Positions 1 to 9,230 of a DNA stretch of 26,084 nt are shown here, in pieces. Made by a program: the position numbers and the translations under genes. The stretch is taken from positions 1 through 26,084 of the forward strand of contig AUXH01000246.1 of NCBI GenBank assembly GCA_000482145.1, read 5' to 3'. Under the pieces are notes generated by a model. The model had not been told where the DNA came from, made no database searches, and worked only from the letters and a program-made list of their open reading frames with translations. The DNA is from Strigomonas culicis (taxonomy: Eukaryota > Euglenozoa > Kinetoplastea > Trypanosomatida > Trypanosomatidae). Every line of letters starts with the position of its first letter. Position 1 is the first letter of the stretch.

Positions 1-5
1 ACGTA

Positions 6-69
<64 letters not shown>

Positions 70-171
70 ATTTATTTTTGAAGACAAAAAACGTTTGCAC
101 AAAGAACAAATGAAAATAAACAAAAAAAGAAAAAAAAAACAAAATAAGAGGTGTAACTACGAACTGCCTTT
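1..171. repeat. TA/TG microsatellite and 3' flank of copy 1
   Basis: A run of alternating TA (about 7-50) passes directly into TG repeats (51-69). It is followed by an A-rich stretch reaching the stop codon of copy 1 at 172-174. On the transcribed minus strand this is the 3' untranslated or intergenic side of copy 1. I see no gene here; the short plus-strand open frame is low-complexity Lys/Arg-rich translation of A-rich DNA. Confidence 0.9.
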
Positions 172-1116
172 TCATCGAAAAGAAACAATCCGCCTCCTCT
201 GGTGTAGGGCCTTCTCATCGGCTTCGTTCCCTCTGCGCTGCATCTTGTTGTTCTCTCCGTTGTGGTGGTCGTGCAATTCTTCTGTGCGGGTGCACCCGTT
301 ACTGGTCATGCTGTGACTGAGGCTGTTGTCGCTCAGCAAAATGGATATCGGCTCGATGTGGGATGTGTCCGTCACCCGGTTTTCACCCTGAAGGCTGTCA
401 TCCGGACTTGTGAAACGTCCCGTGCGTTCTGCCGTCACAGCGGTACTGACATGCTCGCGCACCGCGGGATCCATCGTGCACTTCGCCCGCTTCTTATCCC
501 CGCAGACGTCGCGCCTGGCGCTCGGCGGCGGTGGCCGCTGCGGCGTCAGCGGCTGCGAAAGACACGCGACGCGCTGGCCCCTGGGCCGCCGGCAGGAGCT
601 GGAGTGGCGGCCGCACCCCGACCACCGTCGCGGAGCAGGGGAGGGGGTGGCGGAGGTCACCGCTCTGCCGCGCGCGGCGCGCCACGGCCCCATGGCGGCC
701 AGCGCCAAATCCGTCCACAGCGGCGCCGCCACCACGTCCCCGATCGGCTCCACCACACAAGCTGTCATCTCTGGCGAGAGTGGGGGTGAGAGGGCACCGG
801 CGCGGCGCGCCTGCCTCTCCACCAGCAGCTCTCCACCGCGGCACAGACACGGGGAGGGCAGCATCCACCGGCCGGCCGGGGCGGTGGGGGAGAGCAGCGG
901 GGAGGCGATGGCCGGCGGTGAGGGCACTAATGTCAAGGGATGGCCCCCGCTGACCTGCTCCCGACAGCACTGCTCCGGCGAAGGCAGATGGTCGACCATG
1001 GCGGGCAGGTTGCGGTTTAAAAGGTGTTCCTGGTGGTTGGGCTCCCCTTGCTGTGTGGCGCGCGCCACATGCAGAGGGGAGCATAGGATAGGAAGTGTAG
1101 GACTTCCAGATTTCAT
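172..1116 (-). CDS. Array copy 1, type A: unknown Ser/Pro-rich protein ending in RIVSF
   Basis: A 314-residue intact member of the array family. I do not recognise a named family. The core lies at residues 121-147 (VVEPIGD, then PLWTDLALA, then GPWRA), equivalent to the SPLSD-W-DLSLA-GPWR core of other copies. A KCTMD motif (212-216) is shared with copies 2 and 4. A later block, ISILLSDNSLS (257-267), corresponds to the SILLT block of type B. The C-terminus is RRRIVSFR, a match to the RVxF PP1-docking consensus at the extreme end. No signal peptide or membrane segment is visible. It is the only unbroken type A copy. The ATG at 1114-1116 aligns with those of copies 2 and 4 (MKSGSPTLP against MDAAGPTLP), but no AG falls between the upstream pyrimidine tract and this ATG, so a downstream Met is possible. 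A PP1-related role is inference. Confidence 0.8.
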   Translation of the reverse strand: MKSGSPTLPILCSPLHVARATQQGEPNHQEHLLNRNLPAMVDHLPSPEQCCREQVSGGHPLTLVPSPPAIASPLLSPTAPAGRWMLPSPCLCRGGELLVERQARRAGALSPPLSPEMTACVVEPIGDVVAAPLWTDLALAAMGPWRAARGRAVTSATPSPAPRRWSGCGRHSSSCRRPRGQRVACLSQPLTPQRPPPPSARRDVCGDKKRAKCTMDPAVREHVSTAVTAERTGRFTSPDDSLQGENRVTDTSHIEPISILLSDNSLSHSMTSNGCTRTEELHDHHNGENNKMQRRGNEADEKALHQRRRIVSFR

Positions 1117-2088
1117 CGATTGTAAGTGTGGATGTGAAAAAAACAGAGAATAAAGAGAATCACAAGAAACAAAGTAAATAATTTTGATTGTCTAGAATAA
1201 ACACTGTATCACCTTTTTAGGATAACAAATTAGAGAGGATGAACAAAAAAGACTATATATAATTGATATAAAAAATAAAAAAAGATCGATGCTATGTATT
1301 GGCGTGAAAACGAAAGATCATTAAAATACGAGTGAAGAAATGACAATAATAATAAAAAAGTAGAAGCACCGACTTGATGTAGAAAGAAGACCTGAAGTTC
1401 AACCTTAACGTTCCTAAAAGGAAAGAGGGGAGAAAGAGAGAGAGAAGAAATAATAAGCGAACGTAAGTGTACATCTATACTAGTCATTACCGTACAGACA
1501 CATGCACAAAAGTGAGTATATAAAGAACAGAAATGTGGGAACGCTTTCAATTTGTAACAATTTATTCCTCACATTATAATCAGAGGAATAAAACGTATTG
1601 TGAGGAAGAGGCCATTTACCTTTTGGTATTTACATGTGGAAAAACAGTTTTTTTTGGCTTTCCTCTATAGTTGTTTTCTGAGATGTGTTGCTTTCGCTTT
1701 AGACCCCTCCTTCGTTCATAGGACAGTAGAGAGTACTTTTGGTAACAGTGCTTACCCGCACTCGAACAAAACACACACACACACACAATTGTGTAGCATG
1801 ATGATGAAACACATTCTTACAAAAGATAACTGACGCTCGAAGTATGGCAGTCCAAAGAGGCATTATCAAATACAACAAATGAAAGCAAAGACAGAAATAA
1901 AAAAGACAATGTAGTGAGTGAGGGAATAGTAAAGAAAACAAAATGCTACGTAATCACGTGATATATAAATATAAAAATATATAAAAATATTTTGAAAAAG
2001 AAGCAAAAAGGAAATACGTAGATAAAAGCAAAACAAATAAACAAAAGAAAAACAGGAAAGCGCAAAATACTGAACCTAAACAATCGTT
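1117..2088. other. Intergenic region, copies 1-2
   Basis: This is AT-rich, purine-biased DNA without a convincing gene. The block at about 1790-1895 (beginning GTGTAGCATGATGATG and ending near GAAAGCAAAGACAG) resembles 5914-6010, which sits at the same place downstream of copy 4, so it is a conserved 3' flank of type A genes. A CA microsatellite lies inside it. Open frames here encode only low-complexity Phe/Leu/Ser or Lys-rich peptides. Confidence 0.75.
1770..1787. repeat. CA dinucleotide microsatellite
   Basis: An uninterrupted CA run in the 3' flank of copy 2. The equivalent place downstream of copy 4 (near 5896-5910) has only a degenerate CACA stretch, so the repeat expanded after the duplication. 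Confidence 0.9.
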
Positions 2089-3061
2089 TCATTGAAACGA
2101 AACTATCCGTTTCCTGAGGCTGAGACTTATCCCATCCGGTCCGCTCCCGCTGCGCTGCGTCCTGTCTACACTTCCGTCGCTGTAATTCTGCAGCTCATGG
2201 GTGTGGGTGCACCCGTTACTGGTGCTGCTGTGGCTGAAGCTGCTCTCCGTCAGAAGGATGGACACCAGTTCGCTGTGGGAAGTGTCCTTGCCTCGGCTCT
2301 CCTCTAAAGAGTACTCCGGCTCTTTTTTTACAAGTGTCGTGTCTTCTGCCCGCAGAGCGGAACTGGAGCCGTCGCCCTCCGCCAGGAGGTCCATCGTACA
2401 CGTGGCCGTCTTGAAGTCCGCAGAGCTGTTCAGCCGGCGGCTCGCCGATGGGGCCCTCTGCGGGGTCGGGGAGCGCAGGTGCCACTTCAGGAACCGTCCG
2501 CTGTCAGTGCGACCTGAGCCGCTGCGGCGGTCGGCGCCGAAATTGCTCCTCCTGGGGGGGGCTCCAGGTGGCCCACCGTCGCGACGGCGGGAAGCCGGCG
2601 GCGGGCCCTGCCCTGCCAGCTGCCGCCCGCCACGGCCCCATCGCCGCCAGTGCAAAGTCCGTCCACAGCGGCGCGGCCACGACGTCGCCGACCGGCTCCA
2701 CTGTGCACAGTTCTTCGGGCGGGACGGCGAGCGGAAGGGCACCGCCGCAGTACGGCTGCCGTCCGGCGGGGGCTTTCAGATGCTCTCCCGCATCTTGGCA
2801 GCGAGGGGTAGACGGATGCACCGAGCGTTCTGCCGGCGCCCGCGGGGTCACGCCAGCTGTAGGCGTAGCTGGAGGGGAGGGCTTCGATGATGTGACAGCG
2901 CAGCGGCTCCGGCGCTCCTGAGACCCTTTTCTGGGAGAGGGCCGATGATCGTTTGTGGCAGACGCGCTGCTTTCGCTGTGGGCGTGCTCCCTTTGCTGTG
3001 TGCCACGCACCCTCACCTGAGGCGAGCAAAGGACGGGAAGTGTAGGACCGGCAGCGTCCAT
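2089..3061 (-). pseudogene. Array copy 2, type A, frameshifted at a C8 run
   Basis: One gene split over two frames. The N-terminal frame runs from ATG at 3059-3061 to a TGA at 2504-2506. It contains the core (CTVEPVGD, PLWTDFALA, GPWRAAAG). The C-terminal frame runs to the TGA at 2089-2091 and carries TCTMD, LVSILLTESSFSHSS and the terminal RKRIVSFQ. Alignment with copies 1 and 4 puts the frame change at the run of eight G on the plus strand (C8 coding) at 2554-2561. Removing one C would join the frames, so the simplest reading is a single +1 slippage. It is otherwise full length (about 323 codons). The gene may be dead, may be length-variable at the tract, or the shift may be a sequencing error; the sequence alone cannot decide. 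Apart from this break, the C-terminal docking-like motif is preserved. Confidence 0.75.
2554..2561 (-). repeat. C8 homopolymer at the frameshift in copy 2
   Basis: Eight consecutive C on the coding strand. Homology to copies 1 and 4 switches frame across this run; seven C would keep one frame. Confidence 0.75.
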
Positions 3062-4295
3062 CGATATATAATACTGAACGTGACAGTTAAAGAAATCAAG
3101 AAAAAAAAAGAGAAATGCGGGAAATGTAGATTCTCTATAATTAACCCTGTATGTTCTTTTTAGTTTTACAGATTAAAAGAGATGAAAAGAAAAGACTATA
3201 TAATAAGAAAAAAGAAAAAAGCACGCTTATATATGTATTGACTGTAAAACTAAAAAAAATAATCAATGTACGAAGGGATAATAACAGAAAGAAAATAACA
3301 AAAGCAATATTACAAAAAAGAAAACCAACTGAATAAAAAAAAATGGAAAGAACAAGAGCGGAGGCAAAAACAGTATATTTACACATATGCACATGTACGT
3401 ACGCGTTCAACCAATCGTAACTACAGAGAAAAGATTTATTATGAACGAAAAGCATCCTAATATGAATTTTTTTTCTTAGACATTTCCTTCGTTTGAGACA
3501 CATTAAAAATATGTATATAAAAAAAAATGCTTCAAAATACCCGAGAGAGCGTCATCAAATTTCAGTTCTCTCTATTTGTTGAGAAAGCAAAAAAAAAATT
3601 GATGTTTTTTTTTCTTTTTACGAGTGTTTTTTACTCGGATCTACGGAGTTTATTTCATCAGTTTTGCAGCTCACTGTGTTAGTTTACATTGCTTTGCTTT
3701 GCTTTCTTTATAAAGAATACCATTGTACTACAGAATAAAAGGATACAATAAAAATGAAATAAAACATCATATACTTGATTGCAGTTTAAAAAAGAGTGAT
3801 CTCATCCACGTGTCCTAGAGGCTTCAAAAGTAACATATGCACAACTTGAAGACAGTTAAGACACGGAGAACGACATCAAGCAAGAGATGGGTTGCGAAAC
3901 AGTAAAAAAAAACATTAAACATGTGAGTTAGAAAAAAGAAAGCAGAAATGAAGGGGACGAGAATCAGTCTTATGATGGGTTTTGCTAGTTTATAAAGTGA
4001 AAAGAAAAAAAGGGGGAAAAAAGAAACACGTGAATGAAATAAGAACAAGAAAAACCCAAAAAAAAGAAGAACGAAAAAACAAATGATCGCATTCATTTAA
4101 TGCCTAGAGGGAAAGAAAAAAGGGGAAAATCATCTTTGAGTAGAACAGGGAAAAAAGAATTTGCATTTTATTTTTCTTTGAGGATCCCCATGCTTTCGCT
4201 TTTTTTTGGCAACAACAAAAAAAGCATGTTACCTTTGAAACTATGGGTTTCTTCGTTTGTATTATTGGCATGCACGGAACGACACGTCATGTGAG
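3062..4295. other. Intergenic region, copies 2-3
   Basis: AT-rich and purine-biased. Blocks at about 3541-3715 and 3860-3930 match 7577-7745 and 7890-7950 in the copy 4-5 gap, in the same order, showing that the gap was duplicated with the genes. Open frames here give low-complexity Lys- or Phe/Leu-rich peptides that are not conserved between the two gaps. I see no RNA gene. Confidence 0.75.
3074..3075 (-). promoter_or_regulatory. Predicted trans-splice acceptor AG, copy 2
   Basis: On the minus strand a pyrimidine-rich tract (about 3085-3120, with a long T run) is followed by the first AG at 3074-3075. That leaves a 12-nt leader before the ATG at 3061. This is the expected layout of a spliced-leader acceptor if the organism is a kinetoplastid; that identity is inferred. 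Confidence 0.45.
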
Positions 4296-5240
4296 TCAAC
4301 TGTGGAGTTCATCGCTGAAGGAAACTCTTTTCGCTCCACGCACCTTTCGGTAAAGGGTGCGCACGTCTTGGATGCTGCTCTCTTTGTCACTGCTGAGCTC
4401 TCCGTACGTGTGCGGCGTGTCACTGCTGCTGCTCTTGTTGGGGCTGTTGCGGCTCGTCAGCAGGATCGACGTCAGATCCCGGTCCGACGTCTCCTTGGAA
4501 GTGCTCACGTCCTGCAGCCTAACATCGGTACTGGTGTTGGGACTATTGGCTGTCTTCGTGAGGGGGGTCACAGGCACACAGGTGGCGCACTCCCACCTTG
4601 CTGTCTCACCGCCTCCGCGGCGCTGGATTCCCTTGAGGTGCGCGCCTGCGGGACTCTCACCGCCACGGAGATCTCACCGTTCACAGCGGTGCGGTGTGGG
4701 GACGGAGGGGGGGGGGCAGGCGGGTTGTGCATGCTGACTTCCTCCAAAAGGGCAGGGGCCTTCCGCCGCCTCGTCCGTGTTTGACCGCTGCAGGTCCGCC
4801 GCCGCGCGCCACGGCCCTGTCGCGGTCAGCGACAAGGTCGCCCACAGCTGTTGCGGCATGACGTCCGACTGGGCGGAGAGTAGATTCTCACCGGTGTCAC
4901 CCATCGTGGTATGAACAGGCCCCGGCTGGCTCCGCGGCGACCGGGCTGCGCCACACATGGTCGCATCTCCCTCCACATATGTGCGCAAAGGCCGCCCCGC
5001 AGCATGGGCGACCTCTGGTGACAAGGACGGGGAGCTGCTGGGCGTGGCGAAGGCAGCGGCTCTCCGGCCGTTCGCACTCCGCGGCCGAGAGCCCTTCCAG
5101 TGGGAAGACCCATTGCCGTACACGGTAGACACATCGCCCGCCGGGAGATACGGCGTGACGTTAGGATGTGTCTGTCGATGGCCATGTGCCGTCGCTGACC
5201 GAAAAACAGAGACTGTAGTTATAGAACGTTTCTTATCCAT
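4296..5240 (-). pseudogene. Array copy 3, type B, with in-frame TGA
   Basis: A type B member closely related to copy 5. Both halves are in one frame, separated only by a TGA at 4674-4676. The upstream part has YLPAGDVSTVYG, a SHWKGSRPR basic patch and a diverged core (LLSAQSD, QQLWATLSL, GPWRAA). After the TGA the same frame continues with residues that align to copy 5 (GGETARW against GGETPEL) and reaches DLTSILLTSRN and the terminal KRVSFSDELHS, an RVxF-type match. A C10 run (4707-4716) lies just before the stop but does not change frame relative to copy 5. ATGs exist at 5255 (MLHLPMDKK) and 5240 (MDKK); copy 5 (MPMDRK) supports the latter, and both follow the predicted acceptor. The gene may be a recent nonsense pseudogene or depend on readthrough. 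Confidence 0.7.
4707..4716 (-). repeat. C10 homopolymer inside copy 3
   Basis: Ten C on the coding strand encode the PPP of ACPPPSVPTPH; copy 5 has ACPASVPTPH at this place. At this length the tract keeps the ancestral frame. It is the third copy carrying a poly-C run in the variable middle of the gene. Confidence 0.9.
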
Positions 5241-5255
5241 TGGTAAATGAAGCAT

Positions 5256-6188
5256 TCACACTGGAGAAGAGCACAAGCAAGAAAAAAAAAGAGTATGTAT
5301 TAGTCGTATCAGTAACGTTTGTAGACACCCATTCTTACACGGAACACTGGCAAGATGACAGATCGACTACACAATAGAAAAAAATGATTAATATATCGAT
5401 TGTATTAAAAAAAAAGACACAGAAACAAGAAAAGAGACAGTAACTGCTTATCCGTACACAAGAAAAGGAACTGATTATGAACAGGCAGTAAAAAGAACAA
5501 AAAAAAAGGATGTGTAGCCTCCGATTTTATAGAACAAGATGAAATGGAGCTTCAGTTTTATGGTCATACGAGAACAAAAAGTAGAAGAAGAAAGGGAAGT
5601 AAACGCAAATGCACATCCCTACTAGCCATCACACTACAGATCCAGGGCAATAACGCTCGATGGGCTGAACAGAAACGTAGCAACGTCGCGATAGTACAAA
5701 AAGCACATTTTTCACATGACAATAAAATAGTAAAAAAAGAAACATGAAGAAGCGATATTTGATCTTTTACTATTTACATGGAGAAAAAAGACTTCCGTTT
5801 TTTTTTTTTGAGATTCTTTGCTTAGCTTTTTTAACTCTCATTCGCTCCTAGAACATTCAGTGTTACTGTCCGTAGTATTTATGGCCTCCGTGTACACATA
5901 GACACAAACAAACGTGTGGCATGATGATGGGAGACAGCTGTACGAAAGAGAACTAATGTATGACAGTTGGAAGGAGTATTAGCAAACACGACAGATGAAA
6001 GCAAAGAAAGAATTGAAAAGAAAGTCAATGGAATTTATGAAGAAAACGAAAAGAAAAAAAGGGAAGAAAAAAATAGAAACCGGGTCCTTCCTATGGTTAG
6101 TTAATACGAAGTACGCTGAAAAAAGTAGAGCACACAAAACAAAGAGAAAAAATGAAAAAGTAAAATGCAGTAACGACAGAAAAAACCC
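5256..6188. other. Intergenic region, copies 3-4
   Basis: AT-rich and purine-biased. The right-hand part (about 5760-6010) is the 3' flank of copy 4 and resembles the 3' flank of copy 2 (about 1610-1895), including the shared CATGATGATG motif. The Lys/Arg-rich open frame near 5995-6195 is a low-complexity translation of purine-rich DNA. No gene is seen. Confidence 0.75.
5261..5262 (-). promoter_or_regulatory. Predicted trans-splice acceptor AG, copy 3
   Basis: A minus-strand pyrimidine tract (about 5263-5293, including a T9 run) ends in CTCCAG, with AG at 5261-5262. This is 6 nt before the first ATG (5255) and 21 nt before the preferred one (5240). It is a typical polypyrimidine-AG acceptor layout. 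Confidence 0.5.
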
Positions 6189-7072
6189 TCATTGAAAGGA
6201 AACTATCCGTTTTCTCACGCTTAGGTTTATCCCATCCGGCCCACTGCCGTTGCGCTGCGTCCTGTTTACTTTCCCATCGCTGTGGCTGCGCTGCTCTTGG
6301 GTGTGCGCGCACCCGGTAATGATGCTGCTGCTGCTAAGGCTATTGTCGGTCAGGGACATGGACACCCGTTGGCTATGGGAAGTATCCTTCAGCCGATTCT
6401 CCACTCGAAGGAGGGTATTCTCATTTTTTCCGTACGTCGTGTCTTGTGCGAGCCCCGCAGAGCTGGGTCCCTCGTGCACCGCCATCGTGCACGTATCCTT
6501 CTGTATGTCAGAACGGCCGTCCACGCGGCTGACTGCAGAAGGGACCTCCTGCGGCCTCAGGGGGGGGGGGGGCGTTGGCGCCTAAGAACTGATCACTCGC
6601 GCTACGGCAAGGGCCGCAACGCCGGTTGGTGGACGTGTGACTTCCCCGCGGAGTGCCGCCAGTCATCCATCGTCTGGGTGGTGAGGGCGTCGCGGCGGGC
6701 CCTGCCCTGCCAGCTGCCGCCCGCCACGGCCCCATCGCCGCCAGTGCAAAGTCCGTCCACAGCGATGCCGCCACCACGTCACCGACCGGCTCCACCGTGC
6801 ACACTTCTTCGGGCGGTGCACCAGCCGTCCGCTCCGAGGGGGGCTGCCGCCCAGCAGAGGTGAGCGTCAGCCTCTCCGCCGCACCCGGACACCGGGAGGC
6901 GGTGTGTGAGAGCAGCAGTGGGGTGCTGGGTGGGGGAGAGGGCCTTGACAGCGTCGCACCGCCGGTGCAGAGGCCCCTGCCGGGGCGCAGGCAGATGATT
7001 GACTATGGCAGACACATTGCTTTCGCTGTGGGCGTGCTCACGGTTCGGAAGTGTATGATTTGTACAATCCAT
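6189..7072 (-). pseudogene. Array copy 4, type A, multiply frameshifted
   Basis: A broken type A copy. The first frame starts at the ATG at 7070-7072 (MDCTNHTLPNREHAHSES) and resembles the N-terminus of copy 2 minus about 14 residues. It loses homology near 6860-6900, where a first frameshift moves homology to the frame carrying AGRQP, CTVEPVGD, SLWTDFALA and GPWRAAAG. That frame runs into a C13 run (6560-6572), after which homology moves again to the frame with TCTMA, RVSMSLTDNSLS and the terminal RKRIVSFQ, ending at TGA 6189-6191. At least two frameshifts make an inactive gene more likely than for copy 2. Twelve C at the second site would keep one frame. No AG lies between the upstream pyrimidine tract and the ATG, which fits decay, but copy 1 shows the same. 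Confidence 0.8.
6560..6572 (-). repeat. C13 homopolymer at a frameshift in copy 4
   Basis: Thirteen consecutive C on the coding strand follow the FLGANAP codons. Homology changes frame exactly here; twelve or fifteen C would restore frame. It is the longest homopolymer in any coding region of the window. Confidence 0.85.
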
Positions 7073-8324
7073 TGGGGTTTTGTAACGATTTTGAAAGGTA
7101 AAAAAAAAGGTGAAATGTGTAAAACAAAATTATAATTGTTTATAGTATTGCTTGATTAGAGCTGAAGGATCCTCTTCGTTTTACAGGTAAAGGAGAGTTA
7201 TTTTAAAATGAAAGAATATTCTGTATGTAAATAATAGTAAGGGAAAGGAACAGTTTTATGTTTCACTCGCCAAAATGAAACACATTCACAATAAAAATGG
7301 ATAATAATAAAAACTATATAACAAAACTATAAAACAAAAGTAAAAGAACTGAAGAAGAAATGTAAAGGAGAAGTGCGGTGGAGAAGAACTGTAAAAGAAA
7401 TAAACAGCATACATGTAAAGGCATACATTATAATGAATCGCATTTACAGCAATGCGACATATTAACAATAAGAAAAGTAATACATTCTCTTTTGTATTTA
7501 AAGGAGCTGTCATCCGTTCTAGAAACGGATTCACAGAGAATTAATAATTAAAAAACATTTCCATGAAAAAAATAAGAGAGAACACCTTCAACTCTCAGTT
7601 CTCTCTCATCATTCAGAACGAAAAAAATGTTTTGTGCGTGTACTTTTTACAAGTGTTTTCCATTACGGTCCTCTGATCCTATCTCATCAGCACTGCAAAA
7701 TTCTGTGTTTGTCTACATTTTGTTTGCTCTTGATTTCTTTAGCATGATTACTATTATATAACAGAATAACAGAGTAAAAAAAAAATGAGACATATCATTG
7801 TATATGAAATTGCAGTCTAATGAGATAAGCGTGTCCTTACGTATTGCACTGCAAAAGTAACATATGTACACACATGAATACAATTAAAAGAGCGTGAAAG
7901 ACATCAAGCAAGAGATGGGGACGAAATGGTAAAAAAGAAATGTAGTAATCATACATATAAGTAAGAAAAAAAAAGATACTAAACCCAGTCACACGATACG
8001 TGTGTGTAGGGTGTACTTTAAGAGAACACGGAAGAGCAATCAATAAGAATCATTTAAAGGTAACAAAAACAAGAAAGGGAATAAGTAAACAAGAAAAACG
8101 ATCGTGCATTTTCTGTGGCTACAACAGAAGAGAAAGGAAAAAGGAGAATCATACTCTTGTAGAATAGGATTGTAAAGAAGGCATTTTTTGTTTACTTTTT
8201 GAATCACCATCACGTTTTAATTTTTTTGTTTTTGATGCAATCAAAAAAAGAACAAAAACTATATGTATTCTGCTGGAAACTGCCTTTTTCTTATGTGCAT
8301 GCACACAGTGATGTGTACCGTGCG
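7073..8324. other. Intergenic region, copies 4-5
   Basis: Homologue of the copy 2-3 gap: blocks at about 7577-7745 and 7890-7950 match 3541-3715 and 3860-3930. It is AT-rich and purine-biased on the plus strand. No gene, RNA or repeat array is seen. Confidence 0.75.
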
Positions 8325-9230
8325 TTAGTGCTGGAGCTCTTCGCTGAAGGAAACTTTCTTCTCTCTCCACATCTTTCGGCTCAGCAGGCGCAGGTCCTGG
8401 AAGCTGTTGTCGTCATCCGTGCTGAGCTCGCCCTGCGGCGGCGGCGTCTCAATGCTGCTGCTCCGGGTACGGTTACGGCTCGTCAGCAGGATCGACGCGA
8501 AGTCCCGGTCCGATGACTCTTTAGACGGGGTCACACTCTGGAGGCTTCCATCTGTACCGGTTTTCTGGTCACTCACTGCTTTCATGAGTGAGATACCAGG
8601 CAACATGATGGCGCCGTCCAGCTCTGGCGTCTCTCCGCCGCTAGAGCACTGGCTCTTCTTCAGGGGCGGATCCGCGGGGCTCGCGAGGCCACCACAACAC
8701 TGCAGGTGGCAGTGGTGCGGCGTGGGAACGGAGGCGGGGCAGGCGGCCTCCGCGCGCGCACCTCCCCCACCGCGACAGCGACGCTCCGCCGTTTCCGCCG
8801 TCTTGGGCCGCTGGAGGTCGCCCGCCGCGCGCCACGGCCCCGTGACTGATAGAGAGAAGGTCGCCCACAGCTGCTCCGACACGACGTCTGAAAGAGGGGA
8901 GAGAAAGTCCACGCTGCTGTCGTCCGTCACGGCGTGGATGGCCTCTGGCTGGCTGTCCGCACAAGAGCTGAAAGGCCGGGCCGCTGCGGCGAGCGCCGCG
9001 GGAGACAGCACAGCGGTGCCGCTGGGCGAGGCAGAGGAAGCGCGTCTGCAGCCACCGCAGCCCCGCGGCCGAGAGCCCTTCCGGTGTGAAGAACCACTGC
9101 CGTACACCGTACATACATCGCCCGCCGGGAGATAGGCTGTGACGCTGGGCTGTACCCGTTGTTGACCGGTTGCCGCCGCCTTTAGAGACGGGAGGAGGGG
9201 AATTGTAGGACGCTTCCTATCCATCGGCAT
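8325..9230 (-). CDS. Array copy 5, type B: intact Ser-rich protein ending in KKVSFSEELQH
   Basis: A 301-residue intact protein of unrecognised family and the only unbroken type B copy. Visible blocks are YLPAGDVCTVYG (33-44), a basic patch SSHRKGSRPR (47-56), the core FLSPLSD (109-115) with QLWATFSLSVTGPWR (120-134), a variable Cys/Gly/Pro middle, DRDFASILLTSRN (241-253), the acidic stretch STDDDNSFQDL (270-280) and KKVSF (291-295). The last fits the RVxF docking consensus of PP1 partners and sits 6 residues from the end. There is no signal peptide or membrane helix. The ATG at 9228-9230 lies 13 nt after a strong predicted splice acceptor. The second Met, two codons later, aligns with the MDKK start of copy 3, so either could be used. 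It pairs with copy 4 as the second B-A unit. The PP1 link is inference. Confidence 0.82.
   Translation of the reverse strand: MPMDRKRPTIPLLPSLKAAATGQQRVQPSVTAYLPAGDVCTVYGSGSSHRKGSRPRGCGGCRRASSASPSGTAVLSPAALAAAARPFSSCADSQPEAIHAVTDDSSVDFLSPLSDVVSEQLWATFSLSVTGPWRAAGDLQRPKTAETAERRCRGGGGARAEAACPASVPTPHHCHLQCCGGLASPADPPLKKSQCSSGGETPELDGAIMLPGISLMKAVSDQKTGTDGSLQSVTPSKESSDRDFASILLTSRNRTRSSSIETPPPQGELSTDDDNSFQDLRLLSRKMWREKKVSFSEELQH

Noticed and set aside
1..70. TA/TG tract as an origin, centromere or telomere signal
   Set aside because: It is an ordinary dinucleotide microsatellite, with no supporting repeats or transcription-strand switch nearby.
3141..3503. Minus-strand Phe/Leu/Ser-rich frames in the gaps (also 11831-12157, 21396-21722, 23131-23421), resembling small membrane proteins
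   Set aside because: They are translations of pyrimidine-rich low-complexity DNA. Homologous gaps do not keep the frames open or the sequence conserved.
4707..4716. C10 in copy 3 as the cause of its early stop
   Set aside because: The frame before and after the run matches copy 5, and the sequence past the TGA is in the same frame, so the break is a nonsense codon and not a shift.
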